Origin: Nocardia terrae | GTDB lineage: Bacteria > Actinomycetota > Actinomycetes > Mycobacteriales > Mycobacteriaceae | Assembly (NCBI RefSeq): GCF_009760405.1 | Contig: NZ_WRPP01000005.1 | Coordinates: forward strand, 558,001 to 622,000 | Reading direction: 5' to 3' | Length of the DNA stretch: 64,000 nucleotides | Shown here: positions 28,193 to 36,396 of the stretch, one piece after another | How positions within the stretch are numbered: position 1 is the first letter of the stretch | Layout: every line of letters begins with the position of its first letter | Made by a program: the position numbers and the translations under genes | Notes under the pieces: model-generated | Databases searched by the model: none | Seen by the model: the letters and a program-made list of their open reading frames with translations, nothing else | Told to the model about the DNA's origin: nothing

Positions 28193-28349
28193 GGTGGCCC
28201 TCCTCTCCCAATTCCGCTGCTAGCTCGCGACTTTCGCCGCTTATGGTGAAACCTCGACGTAGTCGACGAACCAGGCGCTGGCATGCCATCGGGGACCGCA
28301 TCTCGGTCCAGCAGGTATCCCGCGTCCATTCCTCGTTCTCGCCCTTCAT
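28155..28349 (-). CDS. Small basic protein coupled to the VirB1-like gene
   Basis: 64-aa highly charged ORF (MKGENEEWTRDTCWTEMRS at the start, Arg/Glu-rich end HEQRSRDERRRR). Its ATG overlaps the stop of the M23/SLT gene (ATGA), and its end runs 38 bp into the ParA-like gene. The overlaps suggest a real coupled gene that fills the only gap in the operon. No family recognised. Confidence 0.5.
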   Translation of the reverse strand: MKGENEEWTRDTCWTEMRSPMACQRLVRRLRRGFTISGESRELAAELGEEGHHEQRSRDERRRR

Positions 28350-29557
28350 GACGCGCCACCGTTCGCAAGGACGTAGGTGGCCGCCAGAGCTGGGATCGCT
28401 TTGACGTAATGCAGGGTCTGGGAGTTCTGGCACACGCCGCCTGCAGCCAATGTCCCCTCGGGGCCGCAGTTGTACATGCTCAGCCACAACTCGGTCAGGT
28501 CGCCGCGCAAACTGCCCTGTGCTAAACCGGTTTTCGCGCTCCGCACCAGGTCGCAGTCATATCGCGCCTGCGACATCACGGCATCCGGGATCGACCACAC
28601 ATCGATCCGGCCGTCACCGTCACCGTCGATGCCATACGCCGCCCACGTCGCGGGCATAAATTGTGCGGGTCCCTGTGCGCCCGCGTCTGGCGACACCGCG
28701 TCGGCACGGAATCCGGACTCCTGCCGTAGCTGCGCCGCGAGCAACGGCCCCGTCACATCCGGGCAGGTCCTCGCCGCCTTCCGGATCCACGGCTCATATT
28801 CCGCCGGAACCGATCCCGAACGAAGCTCATCCCGGCCTACCGCCGACGGGGGTTCACATCCGAGAGCCAATCCCGCCATGCGTGCGGCGAACGCCGTCGA
28901 CCGGGAACTCCTCGGCCTGACGCTGTCTCCGTTGAGCGGCGTGCTGCCCGCTGGCTGGGCGGTGGTGCTGTCGCCGTCAACGGGCGCGCCGTGTGCGGCC
29001 AGCCAGGGCACCGGGTCGATCTGATGTCCGCCCTGCTGGCGGCCGCCCGGCACGACTTCGAAGTGCAGGTGCGGCCCGGTGGCTTCGCCATTACTTCCGA
29101 CCGCTCCGATCGGCTGGCCGGCCTGGACTTGTTCTCCGACAGTGACGTTGACCCCGTCGTCGAACATGTGCCCGTACACGGTCGACAGGAGTCCACCGTC
29201 GATCAGGGTGTCGATAATGATCCAGTTGCCGAATCCCGACGCTGGTCCCGCGGCGACGACCGTGCCGTCCGTGGCCGCGAGGATCGGCGTGCCCTGCGCA
29301 GCAGCGAGATCCACACCCAAATGGACTCCGCCGTCTCGAGGACCGAATCCCGAGGACACTGTGAACGTTCCCTCGGGTAGCGGCGTCTCCACGCGCAGGC
29401 TCGCGCTTTGCACACTGATGTGCGGTTGCGAACGTGGAATGTCCGGCAGACATCCATGCTGAACCGGAGTGCGATCACCCGACCCGAACAACAGCGCGGC
29501 GCCTACGATCGCCAACGCCGCGACCGGCACGAGCAGGACCGGTAACGCGCCGCCCAT
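28346..29557 (-). CDS. VirB1-like bifunctional wall hydrolase (M23 peptidase + lytic transglycosylase)
   Basis: 403-aa exported enzyme. An N-terminal TM/signal anchor (residues 3-25) is followed by an M23 (LytM) peptidase with zinc ligands in GVHLGVDLA (H79, D83) and GPHLHFEV (H163, H165). A C-terminal SLT domain has AAQLRQESGFRADA with the catalytic Glu, then GAQGPAQFMPATWAAYG and SMYNCGPEG. It would open peptidoglycan by cutting both peptide cross-links and glycan strands at the site of the transfer channel. Its ATG overlaps the cutinase stop (TGATG). Confidence 0.9.
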   Translation of the reverse strand: MGGALPVLLVPVAALAIVGAALLFGSGDRTPVQHGCLPDIPRSQPHISVQSASLRVETPLPEGTFTVSSGFGPRDGGVHLGVDLAAAQGTPILAATDGTVVAAGPASGFGNWIIIDTLIDGGLLSTVYGHMFDDGVNVTVGEQVQAGQPIGAVGSNGEATGPHLHFEVVPGGRQQGGHQIDPVPWLAAHGAPVDGDSTTAQPAGSTPLNGDSVRPRSSRSTAFAARMAGLALGCEPPSAVGRDELRSGSVPAEYEPWIRKAARTCPDVTGPLLAAQLRQESGFRADAVSPDAGAQGPAQFMPATWAAYGIDGDGDGRIDVWSIPDAVMSQARYDCDLVRSAKTGLAQGSLRGDLTELWLSMYNCGPEGTLAAGGVCQNSQTLHYVKAIPALAATYVLANGGAS

Positions 29558-31545
29558 CACACGACTCCAACTACGTGGCGGATGCGGTTGCCGAACCAGT
29601 CGGTCAGCCACTGCACCGTGGTTCGGCCGTCGGAGTCCACGACATAGTGGTCGTAGCCTTGGTGCACACCGGAGAGCAGGAACGACGCCACGTCCGAACC
29701 CTCGGACAGCAATTTCGAGATCGCATCGGCGCCGCTGCTGCTGTTGGTGTCGCTCTTGGTGGTGAGCGATTTCGACAACCCGGCCAAGTCGCTGGTACCT
29801 GAGCCGCCTGGCTGTGTCGTTTTTCCGGTCAGGGTGTCCAGCGCCAGGGTCGCGAAACCGAGAGCGGTTGGGATGAAGTCGAGCAGGCGGGCACCGACGG
29901 CGAGGAGATCGCCTCCGCTGCTGATGGTTTGGGCCAGTGCCCACACCTTGTCCTGCAGCTGACCGACTTGTTGCGCCAACTGCATCACGTCCAGGTTCGC
30001 CAGCACAGCCACGATGGCCGAAACAACCTGGGCGGTACCGGTGGTATCGGGGATCATGGCGATCAGCCGTGATGCTGTGTGCAGGTCGACTCCGGCAGCC
30101 ATTTTCACCAGCGGCTCGAACAGGCCGTTCAGTTGCCCGAACAAGTCGTGCAGACCGCTCACCTTGCCGGCGGTGTCGATCCCAGAGTCCCCCAGGAGCC
30201 CGATCATCCGTCCCAACACATCGGACAGACTGGGCACATTCTCGGCGAAGGACAGTCCGTTGCTCACGACGTTGACCAACTGGTTGATCACCACGGACGG
30301 CTTGAGCACCGCGAGCACCCGCGCGGCTTGGGAAATCGAGTCGGAGGTCGTCGTTGACAGCGAATCCGTCAGCGGTGTCAGAGCATTCGCCGCCGTCTGC
30401 GCGTCCTGCGCCGATCCGATTCGGTCATGATCCTCTCCGCTCTGCGACACAATGTCGGACAACACAGTCAACGCGGTGTTCACATCCGAGCGGCGCAACG
30501 CGTCGAGGACCGAACCAGCGGTCTTGTCCGCCGAGCCGTCCGAAGCTTCCGACAGCCGCTTCTGCGCGTCCGGTGTGTTGAAAACCCATGTGCTCAGATC
30601 GGCCAATGGTTGAAGGGTTTTCGACACATCGGAAGCGCTCTCGGCCAAGGCGATCGGATCCGCCCCGGACGCCGCCTGCGTGCCCAGGCGAGCCACGGTC
30701 GCGGGCAGATCCGTGATCTTGTCGGCCGACAGGTCGCTCGACAGCGCATGCCCAAGATCATCCGTTTGGGTTGGGTCAGGGTCGATTTTGGTCGAGTCGT
30801 CGGATTGGGTCAGAGCGTGCCCGATCCCCGCGGTGATCGGGTCTTCGCTGGCGTTCGTGGCGCAGTATTTGTCTTTGGTAGCACAGATTTCCGCGGTCAC
30901 CGCCGAGAGTCCGCAGAACCCTCCCGCCCGCGTGCCGGCGATGCCCTGCCCGTCCACTGAAGGGCCTACCAACTTGCCGCCGGCCGTACCTTGCTTCGGG
31001 TCGGCCACCAGGCCCACAGCCAGTACCCGGTCCGCGGCTACAGGATCTCCGCTACACCCGATCGATGCTGCGACATCACCCACAGCGTCCGCGCCCTGGC
31101 TGTAGCCGGCCAGCACGAACTTCGTTGCCGGACAACGGTCCGCGAAGTCGCCGACCACACGCCGCACTGCGGCGACTCCGGTGGCCTTGCTGTCGCTATA
31201 GGCCATCCCGTCGAATGCTTCGGCCGCATATGCCGGGAACCGGAACCCAAAATTCTCTCCGAACTGCTGCGCCAGAGCTGTCGCGACGGGCCCGAGCAGT
31301 CCCACAGGCTGGGTTTCATCCGCGTCGGCGTGGGTTTCCCAGGTACCGGGCAGGAACACACCAGCCACTGCCGGGCAGCCCGATACGTTCGTAATCGGCA
31401 ACGCGGGGTCGGCCAACGCTGGGCCAGGAGTGACGGCAGCGAAAGCAGTTACGCCAGCAGCCAACAGAACCAACCCGGCTGTCGATCGTGATGCACCTGC
31501 GCTGCAGCGTTGAGGGATTCGATCGCTCCGCCGCGCGCCGTTCAT
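29557..31545 (-). CDS. Secreted cutinase-family protein with long C-terminal extension
   Basis: 662-aa secreted protein. It has a signal peptide with cleavage after ALA (~residue 45), then a cutinase domain with nucleophile motif GYSQG (S149), an Asp between cysteines in ICATKDKYC (D225) and a candidate His (H243). The remaining ~400 residues are helical, Asp/Ser-rich repeats without a recognised domain. Cutinases of mycolate-containing actinobacteria cleave esters, including lipids of the outer envelope. Inside a conjugation operon and directly before the peptidoglycan hydrolase, it could help the channel pass the mycolate layer. The ATG at 31545 overlaps the upstream stop (ATGA). Confidence 0.87.
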   Translation of the reverse strand: MNGARRSDRIPQRCSAGASRSTAGLVLLAAGVTAFAAVTPGPALADPALPITNVSGCPAVAGVFLPGTWETHADADETQPVGLLGPVATALAQQFGENFGFRFPAYAAEAFDGMAYSDSKATGVAAVRRVVGDFADRCPATKFVLAGYSQGADAVGDVAASIGCSGDPVAADRVLAVGLVADPKQGTAGGKLVGPSVDGQGIAGTRAGGFCGLSAVTAEICATKDKYCATNASEDPITAGIGHALTQSDDSTKIDPDPTQTDDLGHALSSDLSADKITDLPATVARLGTQAASGADPIALAESASDVSKTLQPLADLSTWVFNTPDAQKRLSEASDGSADKTAGSVLDALRRSDVNTALTVLSDIVSQSGEDHDRIGSAQDAQTAANALTPLTDSLSTTTSDSISQAARVLAVLKPSVVINQLVNVVSNGLSFAENVPSLSDVLGRMIGLLGDSGIDTAGKVSGLHDLFGQLNGLFEPLVKMAAGVDLHTASRLIAMIPDTTGTAQVVSAIVAVLANLDVMQLAQQVGQLQDKVWALAQTISSGGDLLAVGARLLDFIPTALGFATLALDTLTGKTTQPGGSGTSDLAGLSKSLTTKSDTNSSSGADAISKLLSEGSDVASFLLSGVHQGYDHYVVDSDGRTTVQWLTDWFGNRIRHVVGVV

Positions 31546-31787
31546 GACCGTTGTCCTTGGCGCTGCTTGCGGGATTGGACCCATTCATCGACCACGGATG
31601 CCTCAAGGAGCAGTGGCGAGTTCGCCGAGTCGCCGTTCTTCCACGCTTGGGAATACAGCGGGTGTCCTTGCGACCGCAGGTGTCTGATTCTGTCCGGGGA
31701 ATGGCCTGTCCGTTCACTTATTTGGTGAATATTCAACACGCGGTCCCGCCACATATGCCCGCAGCGTTCGCACACTTTTTCCGCCAC
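31542..31787 (-). CDS. Small zinc-finger/HTH protein at the head of the transfer operon
   Basis: 81-aa protein from GTG 31787, chosen for the strong AGGGAGGTG upstream. It carries CERCGHMWRD near the start and then a MerR/AlpA-like HTH (LNIHQISERTGHSPDRIRHL, RSQGHPLYSQAW). This is the first gene of the leftward operon and is coupled to the cutinase gene, so it is a candidate regulator of the transfer genes. Confidence 0.65.
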   Translation of the reverse strand: MAEKVCERCGHMWRDRVLNIHQISERTGHSPDRIRHLRSQGHPLYSQAWKNGDSANSPLLLEASVVDEWVQSRKQRQGQRS

Positions 31788-32059
31788 AGCGCACCTCCCT
31801 ATCCTCGCCATTGATCAACGCAATTCGCGGGACCACATTTTATGAATCCGAAGTGCGTCGACCAGGAATTCGACATGTTTGAACCCAGCCGTGACCAGCA
31901 CCTGTCGAAATGACATGAACACATCGACCAGCAGGTATCAGGGCGGTGAAATCCGCAACAGATCACCGAGGCAAATCGAGATCTAAGGATCATGGATCAG
32001 ATCCGTTCGATGCAATATTCGGTGGTGTGCAGATTTAAAAAATCATTTCGGCCGTTCCG

Positions 32060-32236
32060 CTACTCGTCGTCAACTACCCAACGGTGTCGCACGCGTCGAC
32101 GGGATCGCAACTCACCGTCGATCATCTCGTCGTAGAGACGCTCGAAACGTTCGTTCAAAGCCGTGTCCCACACGAGTACCGACCGAGTTTCGCCGGGCCG
32201 ACGAGAACGTCGGCAACCATGCTCGAGGATCTTCAT
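32060..32236 (-). CDS. Small hypothetical protein
   Basis: 58-aa ORF starting at ATG 32236 with GGGAGAGGG upstream. It is Arg-rich with a central SVLVWDTALNERFERLYDEM. No family recognised. It lies alone in the ~750-bp space upstream of the transfer operon, so it could be a leader gene or chance. Confidence 0.4.
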   Translation of the reverse strand: MKILEHGCRRSRRPGETRSVLVWDTALNERFERLYDEMIDGELRSRRRVRHRWVVDDE

Positions 32237-32539
32237 CGCACCCTCTCCCATCCGGCCCCGTACCTGACGAAGCGCACCAGCATTGCGCTCAGGCCCAGAA
32301 GCCATCGGGCTGATCCAGGTAGGCAACGACGCACAAGGCAGCAAAATCGCCTGAAGCCTGCCTGGAATTCATCCGGTTCCGCACGGCGGGTGCCGGGAAT
32401 ATCCTCGCGAGAGGAATATATATCGAATGTAACCCATGTCACACAGCTGCACAAGATATCTCCGAAGATAAATTGCAGCGATCCATACTAAAGCAGTGGC
32501 AGGTACCGGTAAATTATGGTCACTTGAATCCCAGAAGAC
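32237..32539. other. AT-richer non-coding stretch upstream of the transfer operon
   Basis: No gene seen. The part at 32405-32520 is clearly richer in A+T than its surroundings (GGAATATATATCGAATG, GATATCTCCGAAGATAAATT). Together with 31788-32059, which holds TTTAAAAAATCATTT near 32033, this is the most likely place for promoters of the leftward operon and possibly for an origin of transfer, although I see no diagnostic nick site. Confidence 0.4.
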
Positions 32540-33676
32540 CTATGCGGCGCTGTCGCCAGCCCGCCTGCATCGAGGGCAGCTGTCCACTACGGACGTCGGC
32601 AGCGGCGGAATCACCGCGACATCAACTAGCGCTTGGGGCTGGTCACCGGCGATGATTCGCGTCCATGTGGACTCCAATTGGATCCATTCATCGACCGGAT
32701 CGAATCGAATCCTACCGAGCACCGTCGCGGTCATTGTCGTTCCAGCCAGCAGCGCTTCGCAGGTCGCGAGTATCCGCGCCTGATCGTCGGGGTGTAGCAG
32801 CGGCCTGTGATGACACCAGCCGGCCATCGGATCGTCGTCGTTGGCGATCCAGTCGTGGACCACCTTCGCATTGAGATCGACCATCGCCAGTGCATGTCCG
32901 GGCAGGATCGGGACGTGTCGCATTGCCTTCAAATACATTTCGGGCGTCAGCGGGGTGCTGGCGTCGTCGGCCACCTCGCACACGACGGCTCGCATGCGGC
33001 GGCCGGCGCCAGCGCCCTCGGCGCGGGCCGCGATCTGCAGCTGGTGGAGTGTTCCATCCCCGAAAGTCCTTGTTGCGCTACCGATCCATTCGTCGATCGG
33101 GTCTTCGAGACTGAGCAAGGCAAGGAAGTCGGATCGGTTCTCGAATCGGTCGAGCTTCGACAACACATCCGGAAGCAGTGATGCTTCAACGGATTCGTCG
33201 CCGAGCAGGAGTGCGCGCGCGGTGAGCGATGCCGACACCACTACCGCCGCGTCCCACTCCACCACCCCCACCTCAGGGAGTGGCGGCAGAGCAGCCTCGG
33301 CTTCGCCGACCCAGATACAGACCGCGCGAACGTGCCCGTACGGGCCGAGGATCGGAGCTCCTACGATCTTGATCAACGCTCCACACGCCAGTGTCATCGG
33401 CTCCATGACAAATCGACGCCTCGCCACGCACTGTGCGATTACAGGCTGAAGGCGACGAACGACGCCGATAGTCGGGGCAACCGATACTCGGTTGAGCCTG
33501 GCGAACCGTCGAGGGTGGGGACCATCCGCAATCACCGTGCCCTCGCGGGCCTCGTCAAGGGTCTCCACGACTGCCCAATGGCGGGGAACGTGGGCGCCTG
33601 CAGCGTGCTGGCACCGGGAAACTCGGGCGGGCATGTTCATCGGCGACGGCGATACGGCATCATTCGGCTCGGTCAT
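32540..33676 (-). CDS. Rv3651-like PAS/GAF sensor-type protein, copy 1
   Basis: 378-aa soluble protein. The N-terminal module HWAVVETLDEAREGTVIADG resembles the start of Rv3651-like proteins. It is followed by a GAF-like middle (ALIKIVGAPILGPYGHVRAV) and a PAS-like C-terminal part (HPDDQARILATCEALLAGTT). The Rv3651-like family is confined to mycolate actinobacteria and its function is poorly known. No output domain is visible, so it may act by protein interaction. GAAGGGG precedes the ATG at 33676. It lies 144 bp downstream of a divergent-sequence paralogue in the same orientation. Confidence 0.7.
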   Translation of the reverse strand: MTEPNDAVSPSPMNMPARVSRCQHAAGAHVPRHWAVVETLDEAREGTVIADGPHPRRFARLNRVSVAPTIGVVRRLQPVIAQCVARRRFVMEPMTLACGALIKIVGAPILGPYGHVRAVCIWVGEAEAALPPLPEVGVVEWDAAVVVSASLTARALLLGDESVEASLLPDVLSKLDRFENRSDFLALLSLEDPIDEWIGSATRTFGDGTLHQLQIAARAEGAGAGRRMRAVVCEVADDASTPLTPEMYLKAMRHVPILPGHALAMVDLNAKVVHDWIANDDDPMAGWCHHRPLLHPDDQARILATCEALLAGTTMTATVLGRIRFDPVDEWIQLESTWTRIIAGDQPQALVDVAVIPPLPTSVVDSCPRCRRAGDSAA

Positions 33677-33820
33677 TGGTCTACCCCTTCCAGACAGCGC
33701 AAACCATCGTCAGCCGGGTCTTACCCGACGACCACTGCCTGGCGTGGTCCACATTGGACCGACCACAGCCGGATCCCCGCAGGAGCGGGAGCGTAACTCT
33801 GTATCGTACCCCGCAAACCT

Positions 33821-34852
33821 CTAGCGATCTATCGTGAACTTCACGAGCGCAGCCGTGGTTTCCTGGTCGATCGCGACCAAACTGGCGCGAGCACTGATGG
33901 GAATCCAACTGCCGTCCACGCCACGCACCCGCAAACGACCACTGGTGCCGGCCTTTGCGAGCCCTTGTGCCATCCCGATCATTTCCCGGCGATCGTCCGG
34001 ATGCACCTCCGGATCCGGCTCTCCGCGGTTCCTGCGCCAGGCGATCTCATCAGGTACAGGTGAGCCATGCACCCACCGAATCAGGCGGAGGTTCCGGAGA
34101 TTGATCAACGCCCGGTACTCGCCCGGAGGCGTGTCGGCTTCGAGCAACCGATGTTCCAGCAAAACCAGCGGCTCCGGCTCGCTGGCGGCTCCCGTGGCGG
34201 CGATCTCCTGGCTGATCCCTCGGGCGATACGGTGATGGTGCCCATCAGAGTTGGCTTCGTCGTAAATGCGGCAGGAGAAGTGCGACCGGAAGCTACCACC
34301 ATCGCGGCGGAATACGGTCCAGACTCCCTGATGTGTGGTGCCCGGCAGGGCGGCGATGATGCGTTTCATCGCCAGCAACTCCTTCTCGTCGGTCTGGACC
34401 TGAGCAAACATGTTCGCCAACGATCGTTCGGCGCCACGCTGCTCCTCCGGGATGTCAGCGAGCTCCGCCCACTCATCGCTCCCCAGCGCCGTCAGCGTCG
34501 TGAGATTGATATCCCACGCACCGGCTCGTGGGCGTGGGGGCAGCGACTCTTCTTCCAATCCCGACCACACCTGTACACCGTGCAATCTGTTACCCACGAA
34601 GTGCGGATACACCTCGACATGCCGTCCGGCCCCGATCGCGGTCAGCGGCTCACGCGACCGCCCTACCGCCGCCACGGCTTGCCTGATCTTCGCGGCCGCC
34701 CCCTTCACGGCCTTGTCCAGTGACAAGAACTCCTTCGGGTGCCCGCCCCAGTCAACGATCGTGTAGTTACCGTCCAGTTCACCGAATGTCTCGACAAGCA
34801 GCCATTGCGGCGACCGTGTGCGCTCCTCCTGCCGTACGATCTTGTCAGCCAT
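33821..34852 (-). CDS. Rv3651-like PAS/GAF sensor-type protein, copy 2
   Basis: 343-aa protein of the same family as its neighbour. It opens with QWLLVETFGELDGNYTIVDW, has a middle domain with HGVQVWSGLEEESLPPRP, and ends in a PAS-like section VHPDDRREMIGMAQGLAKAG. The two copies share architecture but little direct identity, so this is an old duplication or a pair working together. It is divergent from the P450 gene, with only 50 bp between the starts. Confidence 0.7.
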   Translation of the reverse strand: MADKIVRQEERTRSPQWLLVETFGELDGNYTIVDWGGHPKEFLSLDKAVKGAAAKIRQAVAAVGRSREPLTAIGAGRHVEVYPHFVGNRLHGVQVWSGLEEESLPPRPRAGAWDINLTTLTALGSDEWAELADIPEEQRGAERSLANMFAQVQTDEKELLAMKRIIAALPGTTHQGVWTVFRRDGGSFRSHFSCRIYDEANSDGHHHRIARGISQEIAATGAASEPEPLVLLEHRLLEADTPPGEYRALINLRNLRLIRWVHGSPVPDEIAWRRNRGEPDPEVHPDDRREMIGMAQGLAKAGTSGRLRVRGVDGSWIPISARASLVAIDQETTAALVKFTIDR

Positions 34853-34902
34853 GCTGCAATAGTGCGCTTTTCGTGTTCCAAGATCACGGAAACCGGGGAA
34901 CC

Positions 34903-36117
34903 ATGTCGCTCACCAGCGTCACCTTCGACGAGGCATACTTTCGAGATCCCCACGACTTCTATCGGCAAATCCACGACGACGGGCCGGTGCACCGGTTCGA
35001 GACGCCGTCCGGAGTTCACGGATGGCTTATTACCGGCGATCCGATGGCGCGCAAAGTACTCACCGATCCTCGCATCGGCAAGGGGCGCGACACCATGCTC
35101 GGAGTATCCAGCGATGACGCCAGTGCCGGATTTCGCCAACGGCTTCTACGCTATGGCACCGAGTGGATGGTCACTCACATGCTCGGATCCGATCCGCCGG
35201 ACCACACAAGGCTGCGCAGGGCAGTAGCCGACTTCTTCACGCCCCGAGCCGTCGCCGCTATGGAACCTCGAATCCATGCTCTGGCAACGGGATTGATCGA
35301 TTCGATGGATTCGGCCGAGCCCGTCGACCTGGTTGCTGCACTGGCGTGTCCGCTTCCAGTGGCGGTGATCTGTGAGATCACCGGCATCGACAGCCGACAT
35401 CAACAGCGAATCGAACGTTCTTCGGCGATTCTCTCCGACGTCACCGTTGCCGAGGCACGTCAATTGCGGGGCGCGAGCATCGATTTCGCGCGCCTGATAC
35501 TGCCTTACTTTGCCGCGCGACGAGTTCGCCCCAAGAGTGATCTGATCACCGCACTCACACAACAGATCTCGACCGGCGAGGTCAATCTGAAGGAAGCATT
35601 ATCAACCGTAGCGCTGCTTCTGATCGCCGGACATGAGACCACGTCGAATCTCATTCTCGGTACCGTGCTCTCGTTGCTACGCAGCCCAGAGGAGACCGAT
35701 CGCGTGCTCACGGAGCCCGATCGGCTGGACGCCATTCTCGACGAAGCGCTGCGCGCTGATCCGCCGCTCCCTGTTGCGACCCTACGTCAGGCGCATACCG
35801 ACCTCATTATCGCCGGCCAACGGATTCGCCGCGGGGAACTGCTCATGGTCTCGCTCCTCGCAGCCAACCAAGATCCCGAATCCACCACCGACCCAGATAG
35901 ATTCGACCCCGACCGCCCGGCCCGCCACCTCTCGTTCGGGACCGGTATCCACTATTGCCTCGGTGCACGCCTGGCTCGCGCCGAGGCAACGGCGGCGATC
36001 TCAACCCTGCTTCACCGATACCCCCACATGCAGTTGGCCACCGCTCCCACCGAGCTGCGCTGGCGACGAAGCCTCTTCTTCCGTCGTCTCGAAGCGCTTC
36101 CCGTCCGACTCACGTAG
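34903..36117 (+). CDS. Cytochrome P450
   Basis: 404-aa bacterial class I P450. The I-helix is LLIAGHETTSN, the ExxR helix has ILDEALRADPPL, and the heme-binding loop is LSFGTGIHYCLGARLAR with the Cys ligand. It needs ferredoxin partners, which are not encoded nearby. The start at 34903 follows CGGGGAACC and gives the usual N terminus. The substrate is unknown. Because it sits among regulatory cargo rather than a biosynthetic cluster, a xenobiotic or signalling role cannot be separated. Confidence 0.93.
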   Translation: MSLTSVTFDEAYFRDPHDFYRQIHDDGPVHRFETPSGVHGWLITGDPMARKVLTDPRIGKGRDTMLGVSSDDASAGFRQRLLRYGTEWMVTHMLGSDPPDHTRLRRAVADFFTPRAVAAMEPRIHALATGLIDSMDSAEPVDLVAALACPLPVAVICEITGIDSRHQQRIERSSAILSDVTVAEARQLRGASIDFARLILPYFAARRVRPKSDLITALTQQISTGEVNLKEALSTVALLLIAGHETTSNLILGTVLSLLRSPEETDRVLTEPDRLDAILDEALRADPPLPVATLRQAHTDLIIAGQRIRRGELLMVSLLAANQDPESTTDPDRFDPDRPARHLSFGTGIHYCLGARLARAEATAAISTLLHRYPHMQLATAPTELRWRRSLFFRRLEALPVRLT

Positions 36118-36204
36118 CATTCATCGACTGGCCGGTAACCCGAATACTCGGCAACCACAAAGCGATTCGCGAGCGCCTCCACTGGAATCGATCGGAGATC
36201 GGGC

Positions 36205-36396
36205 TCAGCTCTCCCATACGCGGCTGTCGATGAACCTCGCCCATGAATCCGCCGGGAACTCGAGGACGGGACCGCGGCCGACATCCTTGGTGTCCCGGAC
36301 CCTCGTCACGGCGTCACCGTGGAACACCTCCACGCATTGATTGCCGCTGTTCGACCGGCTCGACTTGTACCACTCGCCTTTGACCGGCTTCTTCAC
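36205..36396 (-). CDS. DUF397 (BldB-like) protein
   Basis: 63-aa DUF397 protein: EWYKSSRSNSGNQCVEVFHG, then VTRVRDTKD, GPVLEFPADSWARFI. It starts with a GTG at 36396 that overlaps the TGA of the upstream XRE gene (GTGA). DUF397 proteins pair with DUF5753 XRE regulators (WhiJ-type), forming regulator/partner or toxin-antitoxin-like modules in actinomycetes. Confidence 0.9.
   Translation of the reverse strand: MKKPVKGEWYKSSRSNSGNQCVEVFHGDAVTRVRDTKDVGRGPVLEFPADSWARFIDSRVWES

Noticed and set aside
29558-29944. In-frame 5' extension of the M23/SLT gene
   Set aside because: It overlaps the cutinase 3' end and is Arg-rich; the signal anchor starts at 29557 and is coupled to the cutinase stop.
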